The notes beneath the pieces are model-generated. The model did not search any database. It had not been told where the DNA came from and saw only the letters and a program-made list of their open reading frames with translations. A program made the position numbers and the translations under genes. A DNA stretch of 13,506 bases from NCBI GenBank assembly GCA_051819765.1, contig JBNJGT010000042.1:1-13506 (forward strand). Reading direction: 5' to 3'. Of this stretch, positions 6,928 to 13,235 are shown in pieces. The stretch comes from JBNJGT01 sp051819765 (GTDB lineage: Archaea; Nanobdellota; Nanobdellia; Woesearchaeales; JACJVW01). Positions within the stretch are counted from its first letter, which is position 1. Each line of letters opens with the position of its first letter.

Positions 6928-7388
6928 TTTAACCAGGAACCTATCAAGTGAGTTACGATGACAACAAGAATCGCGATAAGCAGGTGTTCAAATACAGGCT
7001 TCCAGGGGGACTCGCCTTGTTTTACAGCAATATAATAACTGAAGAGGCCGATGAGAGCCATGCCCATGGTGATGCTTGCGATGATTGCAGTATTGATCTC
7101 CAAAAGAAGGAGGGGTATCATGAAAAGCATGGCAGTCAGGAACTTTGCAAGGAATGTACAGATGGTCGATTCCCAGACATGGGTGTGTGAGTTCCGATGA
7201 TCAGCCTCCTCTGAGATGTGGACCCCCAGGGCGTCCGAGAGACCGTCAGCTATGGCGATGACAACGATGCCGCTGATGACAACGGTTCGTGAGCCGGTAC
7301 CGGAGTGTAGGCCCACAATGAGACCAAGGGTTGTGATGATGCCTGAAGTGATACCGAAGCCGATACCCTTACGAAGGGAGTGTTTCAT
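6924..7388 (-). CDS. VIT/CCC1-like membrane carrier, short form
   Basis: 154 residues with about five membrane helices. The opening GIGFGITSGIITTLGLIVGL and the segment IAIADGLSDALGVHISEEA are the hallmarks of the VIT/CCC1 family, which moves Fe2+ or Mn2+ in exchange for H+. Classical members are about 230 residues and carry a cytosolic Glu-rich metal-binding helical domain between helices 2 and 3. Here only DHRNSHTHVWE lies there, so that domain is missing and the cargo is uncertain. ATG 7388 is chosen over the in-frame GTG 7397 because the TATA at 7411-7420 is 27 bases upstream, predicting a leaderless mRNA that starts at this ATG. It is the first gene of a three-gene membrane operon and is divergent from the gene at 7462. 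Confidence 0.82.
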   Translation of the reverse strand: MKHSLRKGIGFGITSGIITTLGLIVGLHSGTGSRTVVISGIVVIAIADGLSDALGVHISEEADHRNSHTHVWESTICTFLAKFLTAMLFMIPLLLLEINTAIIASITMGMALIGLFSYYIAVKQGESPWKPVFEHLLIAILVVIVTHLIGSWLK

Positions 7389-7410
7389 GTAGTGCACACT
7401 TTCAGGTGCC

Positions 7411-7420
7411 TATTTAAATG
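7411..7420 (-). promoter_or_regulatory. TATA element of the VIT-permease operon
   Basis: The minus strand reads CATTTAAATA, centred 27 bases before ATG 7388, giving a leaderless start. A second element facing right lies only 11 bases away, so a regulator binding between them could affect both transcripts. Confidence 0.62.
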
Positions 7421-7431
7421 TTTTGCGAGGG

Positions 7432-7439
7432 TTTAAATA
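7432..7439 (+). promoter_or_regulatory. TATA element of the nuclease-like gene
   Basis: TTTAAATA is centred 26 bases before ATG 7462, the spacing of a leaderless archaeal transcript. Confidence 0.62.
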
Positions 7440-7461
7440 TTTCTAGAAATGAAGAGGCGGT

Positions 7462-8088
7462 ATGCATGGTGAGGCATTCGAGTGGCTGGTTGGCGTGTAC
7501 CTCCAGCTACGCTTTGGTTCTGATTCTATCCTGCCCCAGGCCCAACTGTGGAGGAATAGGAGCCTTGTGCATGTTGATTTCTACCGGTATGATGAGGAGA
7601 GGCTTGATGGTGAATTGTATGAGGTGAAATGGACGGGCGTGAATCTTGATGCCTGTGTTGACAAGTATTTTCATGCAGCACAATGCAGGCTGAACCGGTT
7701 CAATTCAGGCGAGAATGTGAACATAGACACAAGCCGGATACACCGGCTGAACCTGATTGTGCGAAACGACACGGGCTATCGGAACGGGAAAGCACACTAT
7801 CTTCCCTTGGAAAAGCTCTCATGGCCACTGGGTTTCTCATCATTGTGGGAGCATTTTTTGTGTCTTGATGATTACGGGGGGTTTGCATCTGATATGCGGA
7901 GTCTTTTCATGACGGGTTTTGAAGAGAACAGGCAGCCTGATATCATGTCTTATCTTTCACAGGGTGTGAAGAATGCTGATCCAAAGCATTTTGCGATAGT
8001 GCATGCAGATTATGAGACAGAGCTTGAGCCGATCCGTTTCACGCGGACCTCTGTGGTATGCACGGTAAATTATATAAATCAAGGGTGA
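7462..8088 (+). CDS. Unrecognised protein with a possible PD-(D/E)XK nuclease signature
   Basis: 208 residues, soluble, no signal peptide. I do not recognise the family. The N-terminal third has the order of a PD-(D/E)XK nuclease core: a helix with E7 (GEAFEWLVGVYL), a strand with D39 (LVHVDFYRYD), and a strand ending in E54-x-K56 (ELYEVKWTG), followed by a helix (ACVDKYFHAAQCRLNRF). The middle and C-terminal parts (HRLNLIVRND, SRIHRLN, later HFAIVHADYE) would complete an alpha/beta fold. This match is short and could be chance. ATG 7462 is set by the TATA 26 bases upstream. The gene stands alone: the VIT operon is divergent, and the next gene has its own promoter inside this gene's 3' end. 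Possible roles are DNA repair or restriction, both inferred. Confidence 0.75.
   Translation: MHGEAFEWLVGVYLQLRFGSDSILPQAQLWRNRSLVHVDFYRYDEERLDGELYEVKWTGVNLDACVDKYFHAAQCRLNRFNSGENVNIDTSRIHRLNLIVRNDTGYRNGKAHYLPLEKLSWPLGFSSLWEHFLCLDDYGGFASDMRSLFMTGFEENRQPDIMSYLSQGVKNADPKHFAIVHADYETELEPIRFTRTSVVCTVNYINQG
8070..8079 (+). promoter_or_regulatory. TATA element of the membrane-anchored regulator gene
   Basis: TTATATAAAT lies inside the last codons of the upstream gene and is centred 26-27 bases before ATG 8101. This decides ATG 8101 over the in-frame GTG at 8092, which would be upstream of the predicted transcription start. Confidence 0.62.
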
Positions 8089-8100
8089 GATGTGAGAAGT

Positions 8101-8790
8101 ATGAGGCTAATTTTTCTAATCCTGCTTGCGGGGCTGGCATGCGCACCCTATTATGCGGATGTTTCAATCGTTGTTGAGGACAACGGCCTTGTGAGTATAA
8201 CCGGGACCACCAATCATCCGGAGCTTAACCAGATGAGAACGCCTGAGTTCACCTCAAAGGAGGGAAGATATTGGCTTTTGAACATGTCGATCAATGGCAC
8301 ATTCAGCAGCCTTGTCTATACATTGCAACTACCTGAGCATTCAAAGGTCAACTACCTTCGGGCCCCGGCTCTCTCACGGTTCGAGGATGCAGAGGAGGGT
8401 TTTTTGATCATCGGTGCCGGAAAGAACAAGACTCTACACCTGGTGGCACAATACACAATCGAAACCCCTGCAGAAAAGAAGCTACGTTTTGGGACCTACA
8501 TTTTGATAGGAGTCTCACTCATCCTAAGCATAATATTTATAAAAGCACGAATCAGGAAAAGACCTACATACGCCCTGACGCAACGCCAGAGATTGATTGT
8601 GGATATGCTCAAAAAGAACAAGCGGATGACCCAAAAGGAACTTGAACAGAGACTTGAGATTCCAAAGTCTTCGTTGTCGCGAAATATCGATAGCCTGGAA
8701 CGGCGGGGCATCATACACAAGGAGCAGACCGGCATGTCCAATGTGATACGCCTTGTTCCGGAGCGTTCCGGCAAATCCCGGCAAAAATAG
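8101..8790 (+). CDS. Membrane-anchored winged-helix transcription regulator (COG2512-like)
   Basis: 229 residues. A signal peptide (residues 1-15, LIFLILLAGLACA) precedes an outer domain of about 115 residues with N-glycosylation-type sites (NMS, NGT). One membrane helix follows (about 135-152, YILIGVSLILSIIFI), then RIRKR, then a cytoplasmic winged-helix domain (about 160-220: LTQRQRLIVDMLKKN, MTQKELEQRLEIPKSSLSRN, SLERRGIIHKEQ). This order is that of archaeal membrane-associated transcription regulators such as COG2512. An outside signal would be passed to a DNA-binding domain held at the membrane. The exported coiled-coil protein and the DTG lipoprotein directly downstream are reasonable partners or targets. 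Start ATG 8101 follows from the TATA and the signal peptide. Family assignment is by architecture, not by alignment. Confidence 0.85.
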   Translation: MRLIFLILLAGLACAPYYADVSIVVEDNGLVSITGTTNHPELNQMRTPEFTSKEGRYWLLNMSINGTFSSLVYTLQLPEHSKVNYLRAPALSRFEDAEEGFLIIGAGKNKTLHLVAQYTIETPAEKKLRFGTYILIGVSLILSIIFIKARIRKRPTYALTQRQRLIVDMLKKNKRMTQKELEQRLEIPKSSLSRNIDSLERRGIIHKEQTGMSNVIRLVPERSGKSRQK

Positions 8791-8816
8791 ATATACTGTT
8801 CCAACTTCAACAATAA

Positions 8817-8823
8817 GAGGTGA
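8817..8823 (+). promoter_or_regulatory. Ribosome binding site of the coiled-coil gene
   Basis: GAGGTGA lies four bases before ATG 8828 and decides that start over an upstream in-frame ATG at 8753 inside the regulator gene. A weak TATA-like stretch (about 8784-8797) just after the regulator stop may give this operon its own promoter. Confidence 0.65.
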
Positions 8824-8827
8824 TACA

Positions 8828-9679
8828 ATGAAAAAAATGTTTTTGTTTCTCCTCCTGACCCTGAGCCTTGTAGCGGCGCAGCAGGTAGGAGTCATGAATA
8901 CGCAAGAGGGCGCGGAGGTCAGGCTATTGCAGCTTGAGGAGGCGCTTGCAGAGAACATCGAATCCGGTGAGACCGTGATTGCGGAGATATTGGCAGAGAA
9001 TCCTGACGCGAATGTTTCCGATTTGCAGGAGGTTATCGCAGAGCTTGAAGTGCTCAAGGAAGAGGTTGCAAGCCTGCGTGAAGCAGATCTCAATGCAACC
9101 GAAGCTGCAGAGGAATTTGTTCTTGTCAAAGAAGAAGCAAACCAATTAAGCAGGGATTTTCGCACCGCGGCACAAGGTATGTTACCAGAGGAGGCCCAGG
9201 AAAGGGTTCGAGAGCGGGCACGTAACGCAACCAATGAAGAGGTCGAACAACTGCGGGAGCAGGTACGTGGGCGGATCAATGAACACAACGCAGAACAGGT
9301 CCAAAAATTCATGCAGAAAATGGGAAAAGAGGACAGCCAGCTTGTGGAACAGGTCCGTAATGGCCAGATGAGTACAGGCCAGGCAATCTCATCTGTTGCA
9401 AAGGAGTATAAGGGACTTGGCCAGGAGAAGCGCTCTGAAGCCCTTGCACAAGTACGTGAGGAGAAGATGAGAGCACAGGTGCATAAGGAGTCTGTTGCTG
9501 AGCGTACGCAAAACATGGCCCAACGCATCCAGGAGCGAGCTGAGAAACGCCAGGGAAAAGTCGAACAAAAACTCCAAGAGGTACAACAGCGTGTGAATGA
9601 CCGTGTCGCAAATGCGGGGAAAGATGCGTCAAAGGATGTAACCGGAAAGAATGAGACCCCTGGAGGTGGCAGGCAATGA
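8828..9679 (+). CDS. Exported long coiled-coil protein, function unknown
   Basis: 283 residues. A signal peptide (residues 1-17, KKMFLFLLLTLSLVAA) is followed by an almost wholly helical, charged chain rich in Glu, Gln, Arg and Ala. Heptad-like stretches cover about 30-95 (LLQLEEALAE, LQEVIAELEVLKEEVASL), about 130-160 (AQERVRERARNATNEEVEQL) and about 215-265 (RTQNMAQRIQERAEK, VEQKLQEVQQRVNDRV). A central piece (about 165-195) with GQMSTGQAISSVAKEYKGLG may form a hinge. The C-terminal tail is Gly/Asp/Lys-rich and unstructured. There is no membrane anchor, so the protein is probably free outside the cell or held by a partner. Its stop overlaps the start of the lipoprotein gene (ATGA), pointing to a lipoprotein/coiled-coil pair. 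Families of this composition are hard to identify; I assign no function. Confidence 0.82.
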   Translation: MKKMFLFLLLTLSLVAAQQVGVMNTQEGAEVRLLQLEEALAENIESGETVIAEILAENPDANVSDLQEVIAELEVLKEEVASLREADLNATEAAEEFVLVKEEANQLSRDFRTAAQGMLPEEAQERVRERARNATNEEVEQLREQVRGRINEHNAEQVQKFMQKMGKEDSQLVEQVRNGQMSTGQAISSVAKEYKGLGQEKRSEALAQVREEKMRAQVHKESVAERTQNMAQRIQERAEKRQGKVEQKLQEVQQRVNDRVANAGKDASKDVTGKNETPGGGRQ

Positions 9680-9882
9680 GAATCGCACTATTGATGACGG
9701 TTCTGGTACTGGTGTTGGTTACTGGGTGTACCACTGAGACTACACCAGATACCGGTGATACTGGCGATACTGGTGATACTGGCGATACCGGTGACACTGG
9801 TGATGCTTCATCAGAAGAGGTTGAAGAAACCATGGAAGAACAGATGATCACCGACGATGTTGAGATCGGCGAGATGATCTGA
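9676..9882 (+). CDS. Small lipoprotein with six Asp-Thr-Gly repeats
   Basis: 68 residues. A lipoprotein signal sequence ends in LVTGC, with C18 as the predicted lipidated cysteine. The mature part is about 50 residues: TTETTP, six DTG triplets, then an acidic tail (SSEEVEETMEEQ...). It has almost no positive charge, so it should be an extended acidic stalk on the outer face of the membrane; DxD spacing could bind Ca2+, which is conjecture. Codons of the repeat vary at third positions (ACC/ACT, GGT/GGC), so the peptide repeat seems to be kept by selection rather than by recent slippage alone. It overlaps the coiled-coil gene by ATGA and is followed by a T-rich terminator. It may tether the basic and acidic coiled coil to the membrane. 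Confidence 0.78.
   Translation: MRIALLMTVLVLVLVTGCTTETTPDTGDTGDTGDTGDTGDTGDASSEEVEETMEEQMITDDVEIGEMI
9748..9801 (+). repeat. Six tandem 9-base units coding Asp-Thr-Gly
   Basis: Six units of the form GAYACYGGY run without interruption. Units differ only at third codon positions. The complementary strand reads Pro-Val-Ser repeats in an antisense frame that is not considered a gene. Unit number may vary between strains. Confidence 0.92.
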
Positions 9883-9900
9883 TTTTTTCTTTTTTCTCTT
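9883..9900 (+). terminator. T-rich archaeal-type terminator
   Basis: Starting immediately after the lipoprotein stop there are 18 bases with 15 T and only C between them. Such T-tracts end transcription in archaea without a hairpin. It separates the coiled-coil/lipoprotein operon from trmO. Confidence 0.6.
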
Positions 9901-9911
9901 AACACCCGACA

Positions 9912-9922
9912 ATATTATAAAT
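9912..9922 (+). promoter_or_regulatory. TATA element of trmO
   Basis: ATATTATAAAT is centred about 29 bases before ATG 9946, predicting a leader of 0-3 bases. This favours ATG 9946 over the in-frame GTG 9931, which would lie upstream of the mRNA start. Confidence 0.58.
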
Positions 9923-9931
9923 GATGCATTG

Positions 9932-9946
9932 TGGTCAAATTGACCA
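9932..9946. promoter_or_regulatory. Perfect 15-bp palindrome over the trmO start, candidate operator
   Basis: TGGTCAA-A-TTGACCA has 7-bp perfect arms around one central base. It lies between the TATA and the start codon and ends on the A of ATG 9946, covering the predicted transcription start. A dimeric repressor bound here would block initiation. The regulator is unknown. Confidence 0.45.
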
Positions 9947-10365
9947 TGTACAACATAACACCCATCGGCTGGATCAACACACCATATACAACGCAAGGAG
10001 ATACACCTAGACAACCTGATTATGGAGGGGACCTGTGCACCATCGAGATCTACAAGAAGTATGAAGAGGGACTCAGGGACCTTGAGGGATTCTCTCATAT
10101 CTATGTCCTTTGCATCTTCAACCACATAGAATCCTATCACCTCATAGCTCACCCACCTCATGATGGAAAACCCCATGGTGTCTTTGCCACGCGTAGCCCG
10201 TTCCGGCCAAATCCCGTCTCACTGTCCCTTCTGAAACTTGAAGGCGTGGAAGGAAACAAACTCTATGTAAGGGGGGCTGACCTCATGGACAAGACACCAG
10301 TGATCGATATCAAGCCCTATACCGGGCGGGTGCCTGAGGATGTGCAAACGGGATGGTATGGCTAA
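9946..10365 (+). CDS. trmO: tRNA (N6-threonylcarbamoyladenosine37-N6)-methyltransferase TrmO
   Basis: 139 residues, the length of a single-domain TrmO/TsaA (VirR/YaeB) protein. It transfers a methyl group from S-adenosylmethionine to N6 of t6A at position 37 of threonine tRNAs. The family signs are all present in order: ITPIGWINTPY at the N-terminus, then GFSHIYVL (about residues 50-57), then HPP, then the key segment GVFATRSPFRPNPVSLS (about 80-96), and at the end DLMDKTPVIDIKPY. The enzyme is a beta-barrel unlike the Rossmann methyltransferases. ATG 9946 agrees with the TATA and the family start. It is flanked by a terminator on the left and its own short intergenic region on the right, so it is transcribed alone. 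Confidence 0.93.
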   Translation: MYNITPIGWINTPYTTQGDTPRQPDYGGDLCTIEIYKKYEEGLRDLEGFSHIYVLCIFNHIESYHLIAHPPHDGKPHGVFATRSPFRPNPVSLSLLKLEGVEGNKLYVRGADLMDKTPVIDIKPYTGRVPEDVQTGWYG

Positions 10366-10450
10366 CCATATCGGTTTTTCGATGCTTCTGATATCTGCTT
10401 TGCTGAAAAACACTATGCAGCTACTTAGGAGTGATATCCGAAAGATGGCA

Positions 10451-10460
10451 AATTTTAAAA
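10451..10460 (+). promoter_or_regulatory. TATA element of the antiporter gene
   Basis: AATTTTAAAA is centred about 29 bases before GTG 10485, so the mRNA is leaderless or nearly so, beginning with a GTG codon. In the 119-base space after trmO only a TTTTT at 10375-10379 (possible weak terminator) is otherwise seen. Confidence 0.5.
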
Positions 10461-10484
10461 ACACCAGGGGACCAGATTTGACCT

Positions 10485-12218
10485 GTGGACCCGGAAATCT
10501 TTGTTGAATTAAGCAAGATATTGGTCATTACGGTTATTGTCACAGGGATTGTTCAGTTCCTGAGGCAACCGGCTATCATCGGCTATATCGTGAGCGGCAT
10601 CATCGCAGGGCCACTTGTCTTAAACATCATCGATTCTACCCATACCTTCGCCACATTCTCCCAAATAGGTATTGCATTGCTGTTGTTCCTGGTGGGGCTT
10701 AACCTGAACCCCCGGGTCATCCAGGAAGTGGGGAAAATATCTCTTATCACTGGTGCAGGGCAGGTGCTTTTCACTTCGCTGATCACATTCTTTATAGCTC
10801 AGCTCCTGGGTTTAGCGATACCGGAATCATTGTACATCGCAATAGCAATGACTTTCAGCAGCACAATAGTCATCATGAAGCTTCTCTCTGACAAGCGTGA
10901 TCTGGAATCACTGTATGGGCGAATCGCCATCGGATTCCTGATCGTGCAGGATCTTATCGCAATTGTGATCCTGCTTACCATCTCCTCACTGAACGCGGGA
11001 ACAGACCTTGTCACACTTGCGACAGGCAGCCTTCTTCGGGGAGCGGGGGCGATTGTTGCCCTTTTCTTCATCACTAAGTATATGCTCCCTGCCCTGACAC
11101 GCTCAGTGGCCCGTTCCCAGGAGTTCCTTTTATTGTTCTCATTGACCTGGTGCTTTGCAATCGCGTCACTGTTCCACTATATCAATTTCTCACTTGAAGC
11201 AGGAGCATTGATCGCAGGAGTTACTCTCTCCATGTCCCCTTATCATATCGAGATCAGCGCAAAGATGCGATCCCTGAGGGATTTTTTCCTGATATTGTTC
11301 TTTATCATGCTTGGTTCGCAGATGGTCTTTGCCAATATACTCGAGAGCGCCTGGATCATAATCATCCTTTCCCTGTTTGTCCTCGTCGGGAACCCACTCA
11401 TTGTGATGGCTCTCATGGGATTCTTCGGATACACGAAACGAAACAGTTTTCTTGCAGGACTCACGGTGGCACAAATCAGTGAGTTCTCTCTGATTGTGAT
11501 AAGCATGGGTGTATCAGCAGGTCATATGGACAAGGGGGTGCTTTCGGGGGAGGAAGTCCTTTCCATTGCAACAGCAGTGGCTCTAATCACGTTTACTGGC
11601 TCCACCTATATGATCCTTTATTCAAACAAAATCTATCCTGTAATCTCCAAATATATTTCGGTCTTTGAGCGCAGAGGAGCAAAAGTTGACCAGCACCGCT
11701 GCCATACCCATGAGAATCATCACATCATCCTGTTCGGCTATAACCGGATCGGCCTTGATATCCTGGAATCACTCAAGAAGATCAAGAAAAAATTCTTGAT
11801 TATCGATTATGATCCTGAGATTATCCGTATGCTCTCAAAGCAGGGATATGACTGCAGATATGGAGATGCCAATGACACAGAGATGTTAAACGAGCTTGAT
11901 CTTTGTCAGGCACGTATGATCATCTCAACAATCCCAACAGTGGATACCAATCTGCTCATCATCAATAAGGTACGTGAACAGAACCAAAAGGCGATCATTG
12001 CAGTGGTCTCACACCAGATCGATGATGCAACCCGCTTGTATGATGAGGGAGCAACCTATGTGATCATGCCTCATTTTCTGGGTGGACGGCATTTCTCCAC
12101 CATGCTTGAGCGCAACAGGTTGCGGGTAGACAAATTCCTAGAGGAAAAGATTGCGCACATCGAACATCTGAACCACCGGAAGAAGACAGGTCATGACCAT
12201 CCGACGCATGAACGGTGA
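10485..12218 (+). CDS. Kef-type cation/proton antiporter (CPA2) with KTN domain
   Basis: 577 residues. About 12 membrane helices (residues about 8-385) precede a cytosolic RCK/KTN domain. The first part reads LRQPAIIGYIVSGIIAGP and LLLFLVGLNL, as in KefB/KefC and other CPA2 members. The ion-site motif is VQDLIAI with Q155 and D156, the Kef type rather than the DD of Na+/H+ antiporters, so K+/H+ exchange or K+ efflux is likely. The KTN domain (about 412-530) has HHIILFGYNRIG for the dinucleotide, IIDYDPE for the ribose and GDANDTEML. Two His-rich stretches are odd: HRCHTHENHH (404-413) in the linker, and H558, H561, H564, H570, H572 and H575 at the C-terminus. The start is GTG 10485, which fits the family start and the TATA. 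The stop touches that of the convergent gene with no space. Confidence 0.92.
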   Translation: MDPEIFVELSKILVITVIVTGIVQFLRQPAIIGYIVSGIIAGPLVLNIIDSTHTFATFSQIGIALLLFLVGLNLNPRVIQEVGKISLITGAGQVLFTSLITFFIAQLLGLAIPESLYIAIAMTFSSTIVIMKLLSDKRDLESLYGRIAIGFLIVQDLIAIVILLTISSLNAGTDLVTLATGSLLRGAGAIVALFFITKYMLPALTRSVARSQEFLLLFSLTWCFAIASLFHYINFSLEAGALIAGVTLSMSPYHIEISAKMRSLRDFFLILFFIMLGSQMVFANILESAWIIIILSLFVLVGNPLIVMALMGFFGYTKRNSFLAGLTVAQISEFSLIVISMGVSAGHMDKGVLSGEEVLSIATAVALITFTGSTYMILYSNKIYPVISKYISVFERRGAKVDQHRCHTHENHHIILFGYNRIGLDILESLKKIKKKFLIIDYDPEIIRMLSKQGYDCRYGDANDTEMLNELDLCQARMIISTIPTVDTNLLIINKVREQNQKAIIAVVSHQIDDATRLYDEGATYVIMPHFLGGRHFSTMLERNRLRVDKFLEEKIAHIEHLNHRKKTGHDHPTHER

Positions 12219-12491
12219 TTATTCCAAGTCATAGGATTCCATGAAATCCCTGATCATCGAGAAATCCCTGATGTACTTAAATCCTCGTTCAGTGAGATTA
12301 TAGGTTATAGTCTTCCCTGTATTTTTTTCTATCAATCCTTTCTCCATAAGGTCTTTGATGTATTCATTCAGCATCTGGGAGGAAAGATTCGATCTGTAAA
12401 GTACATGAGTAGGTTTAGCTTCCGGCCCTTTATCCCGGATAGCTACGAGGACGTCGTGTATGATCTCAATGCGGTCACGTTTTCGTTTCAT
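12219..12491 (-). CDS. Archaeal small winged-helix protein (HTH_45-like)
   Basis: 90 residues, cytoplasmic. The pattern RDRIEIIHDVLVAIRDKGPEA, THVLYRSNLSSQMLNEYI, DLMEKGLIEKN, ITYNLTERGFKYIRDF is that of the archaeal winged-helix family often listed as HTH_45 (PF14947): helix, Lys/Thr-His hinge, recognition helix after SNLSS, then wing and a final helix that pairs subunits. It binds DNA as a dimer in the family; targets are unknown. The start overlaps the stop of the seven-helix membrane gene (ATGA), so both come from one mRNA. It lies back to back with the antiporter gene, 0 bases between stops. It may carry out the response to a signal sensed by the membrane protein. Confidence 0.85.
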   Translation of the reverse strand: MKRKRDRIEIIHDVLVAIRDKGPEAKPTHVLYRSNLSSQMLNEYIKDLMEKGLIEKNTGKTITYNLTERGFKYIRDFSMIRDFMESYDLE

Positions 12492-13138
12492 CTGTACACC
12501 AGGTAAAGATTGATTGCAATAAGTATATAGGCAAAAAACTCAAGTATGTGACCTATCACATAAAAGAGTTGATGATCCACTGCAATTAGAAAATGGAAAT
12601 GCCCAAAGAGTAGGAAAATGAAAGCAAAGGCAACAAGCAAACGTTTCCAGTTCCGTTTCTTCAGGAAATGCTGCAGGTAATGCCAGGAAATGAATGCCAA
12701 GTACACGGAAGAGATAAAAAAGAACATGTAGAGGCTTCCAATAAAGGTGATTCCAAGAGACAATAGTATAAGGAGCCATAAGACCCGGGAATTTGCTTTC
12801 AGAGTAGTATAGAGAAGGATAGCAATCCCTATGATAAAAAAGATGATGTGAATGAAATGGCCAATATTCTCAAAGATTGCCACCGTATGCATCTTGACGA
12901 TTGGATGGGTAGCCTGAGTGAGACTCTTGAGGATGATGAAATTGAAGACAGACTGTATGATGTATGAGACAGAGATGAAAGAGAAGGCTACGCCGAATAG
13001 TTTGACGGAGTGAGAGCGTGTCTCCCGGAATATGCGAAAGGCAAAGAGGGCAACAATGAGCGCAATGATTGCAAAACTTGATTCCAAGAGGATATCATAG
13101 CCATAAAACCATGCCGGCGAATAATATGAAAGGACCAT
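12488..13138 (-). CDS. Seven-helix membrane protein with membrane-embedded histidines, putative sensor
   Basis: 216 residues, not recognised. Seven hydrophobic segments lie at about 19-36, 46-70, 86-112, 117-138, 139-152, 166-186 and 191-214, with basic loops (KKRNWKR at 160-166). Histidines within or at the edge of the helices are frequent: H94 and H97 (GHFIH), H153 and H157 (HYLQH), H180 and H182 (GHFHF), H189 and H197 (DHQ, GH). Such placement can bind heme or metal, but it is not the MHYT pattern. There is no enzymatic domain. The start at 13138 is the first ATG after a TATA 33 bases upstream. The stop overlaps the start of the winged-helix gene. The two genes may form a membrane-sensor/regulator pair. 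Confidence 0.78.
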   Translation of the reverse strand: MVLSYYSPAWFYGYDILLESSFAIIALIVALFAFRIFRETRSHSVKLFGVAFSFISVSYIIQSVFNFIILKSLTQATHPIVKMHTVAIFENIGHFIHIIFFIIGIAILLYTTLKANSRVLWLLILLSLGITFIGSLYMFFFISSVYLAFISWHYLQHFLKKRNWKRLLVAFAFIFLLFGHFHFLIAVDHQLFYVIGHILEFFAYILIAINLYLVYR

Positions 13139-13166
13139 TTAGCGCCTGAAAGTTTTTCCCTTTTTT

Positions 13167-13175
13167 AATATTTAT
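13167..13175 (-). promoter_or_regulatory. TATA element of the seven-helix/winged-helix operon
   Basis: The minus strand reads ATAAATATT, centred about 33 bases before ATG 13138. The predicted leader is about 7 bases and has no clear ribosome binding site. Confidence 0.45.
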
Positions 13176-13206
13176 GCAGAAAAAATCTGATGTTTCCTTT
13201 TTAACC

Positions 13207-13216
13207 TATTTAAATT
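13207..13216 (+). promoter_or_regulatory. TATA element of the 56-residue gene
   Basis: TATTTAAATT is centred 25 bases before the tiny ORF at 13236 and 45 bases before ATG 13256. It diverges from the membrane-protein operon promoter about 40 bases to the left. Confidence 0.6.
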
Positions 13217-13235
13217 ACCTCCATTTTCATCCAGC

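Noticed and set aside
8524..9528. Long minus-strand frame of 334 codons rich in Ser, Arg and Ala
   Set aside because: It lies opposite the coiled-coil and regulator genes, is low in complexity, and has no promoter or ribosome binding site. Open antisense frames are common opposite Glu/Gln/Ala-rich genes.
9309..9905. Minus-strand frame with Pro-Val-Ser repeats
   Set aside because: The repeat is only the complement of the Asp-Thr-Gly codons. The plus strand has a lipoprotein signal and ATGA coupling, so the minus frame is a shadow.
10387..10438. Two GATATC sites about 45 bases apart as a hairpin or small RNA between trmO and the antiporter
   Set aside because: Each is a 6-bp self-palindrome, the arms do not extend, and no terminator or conserved structure is visible.
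13151..13167. T-rich stretch as a plus-strand terminator
   Set aside because: No plus-strand gene ends near it; the T-run is the upstream flank of a minus-strand promoter.
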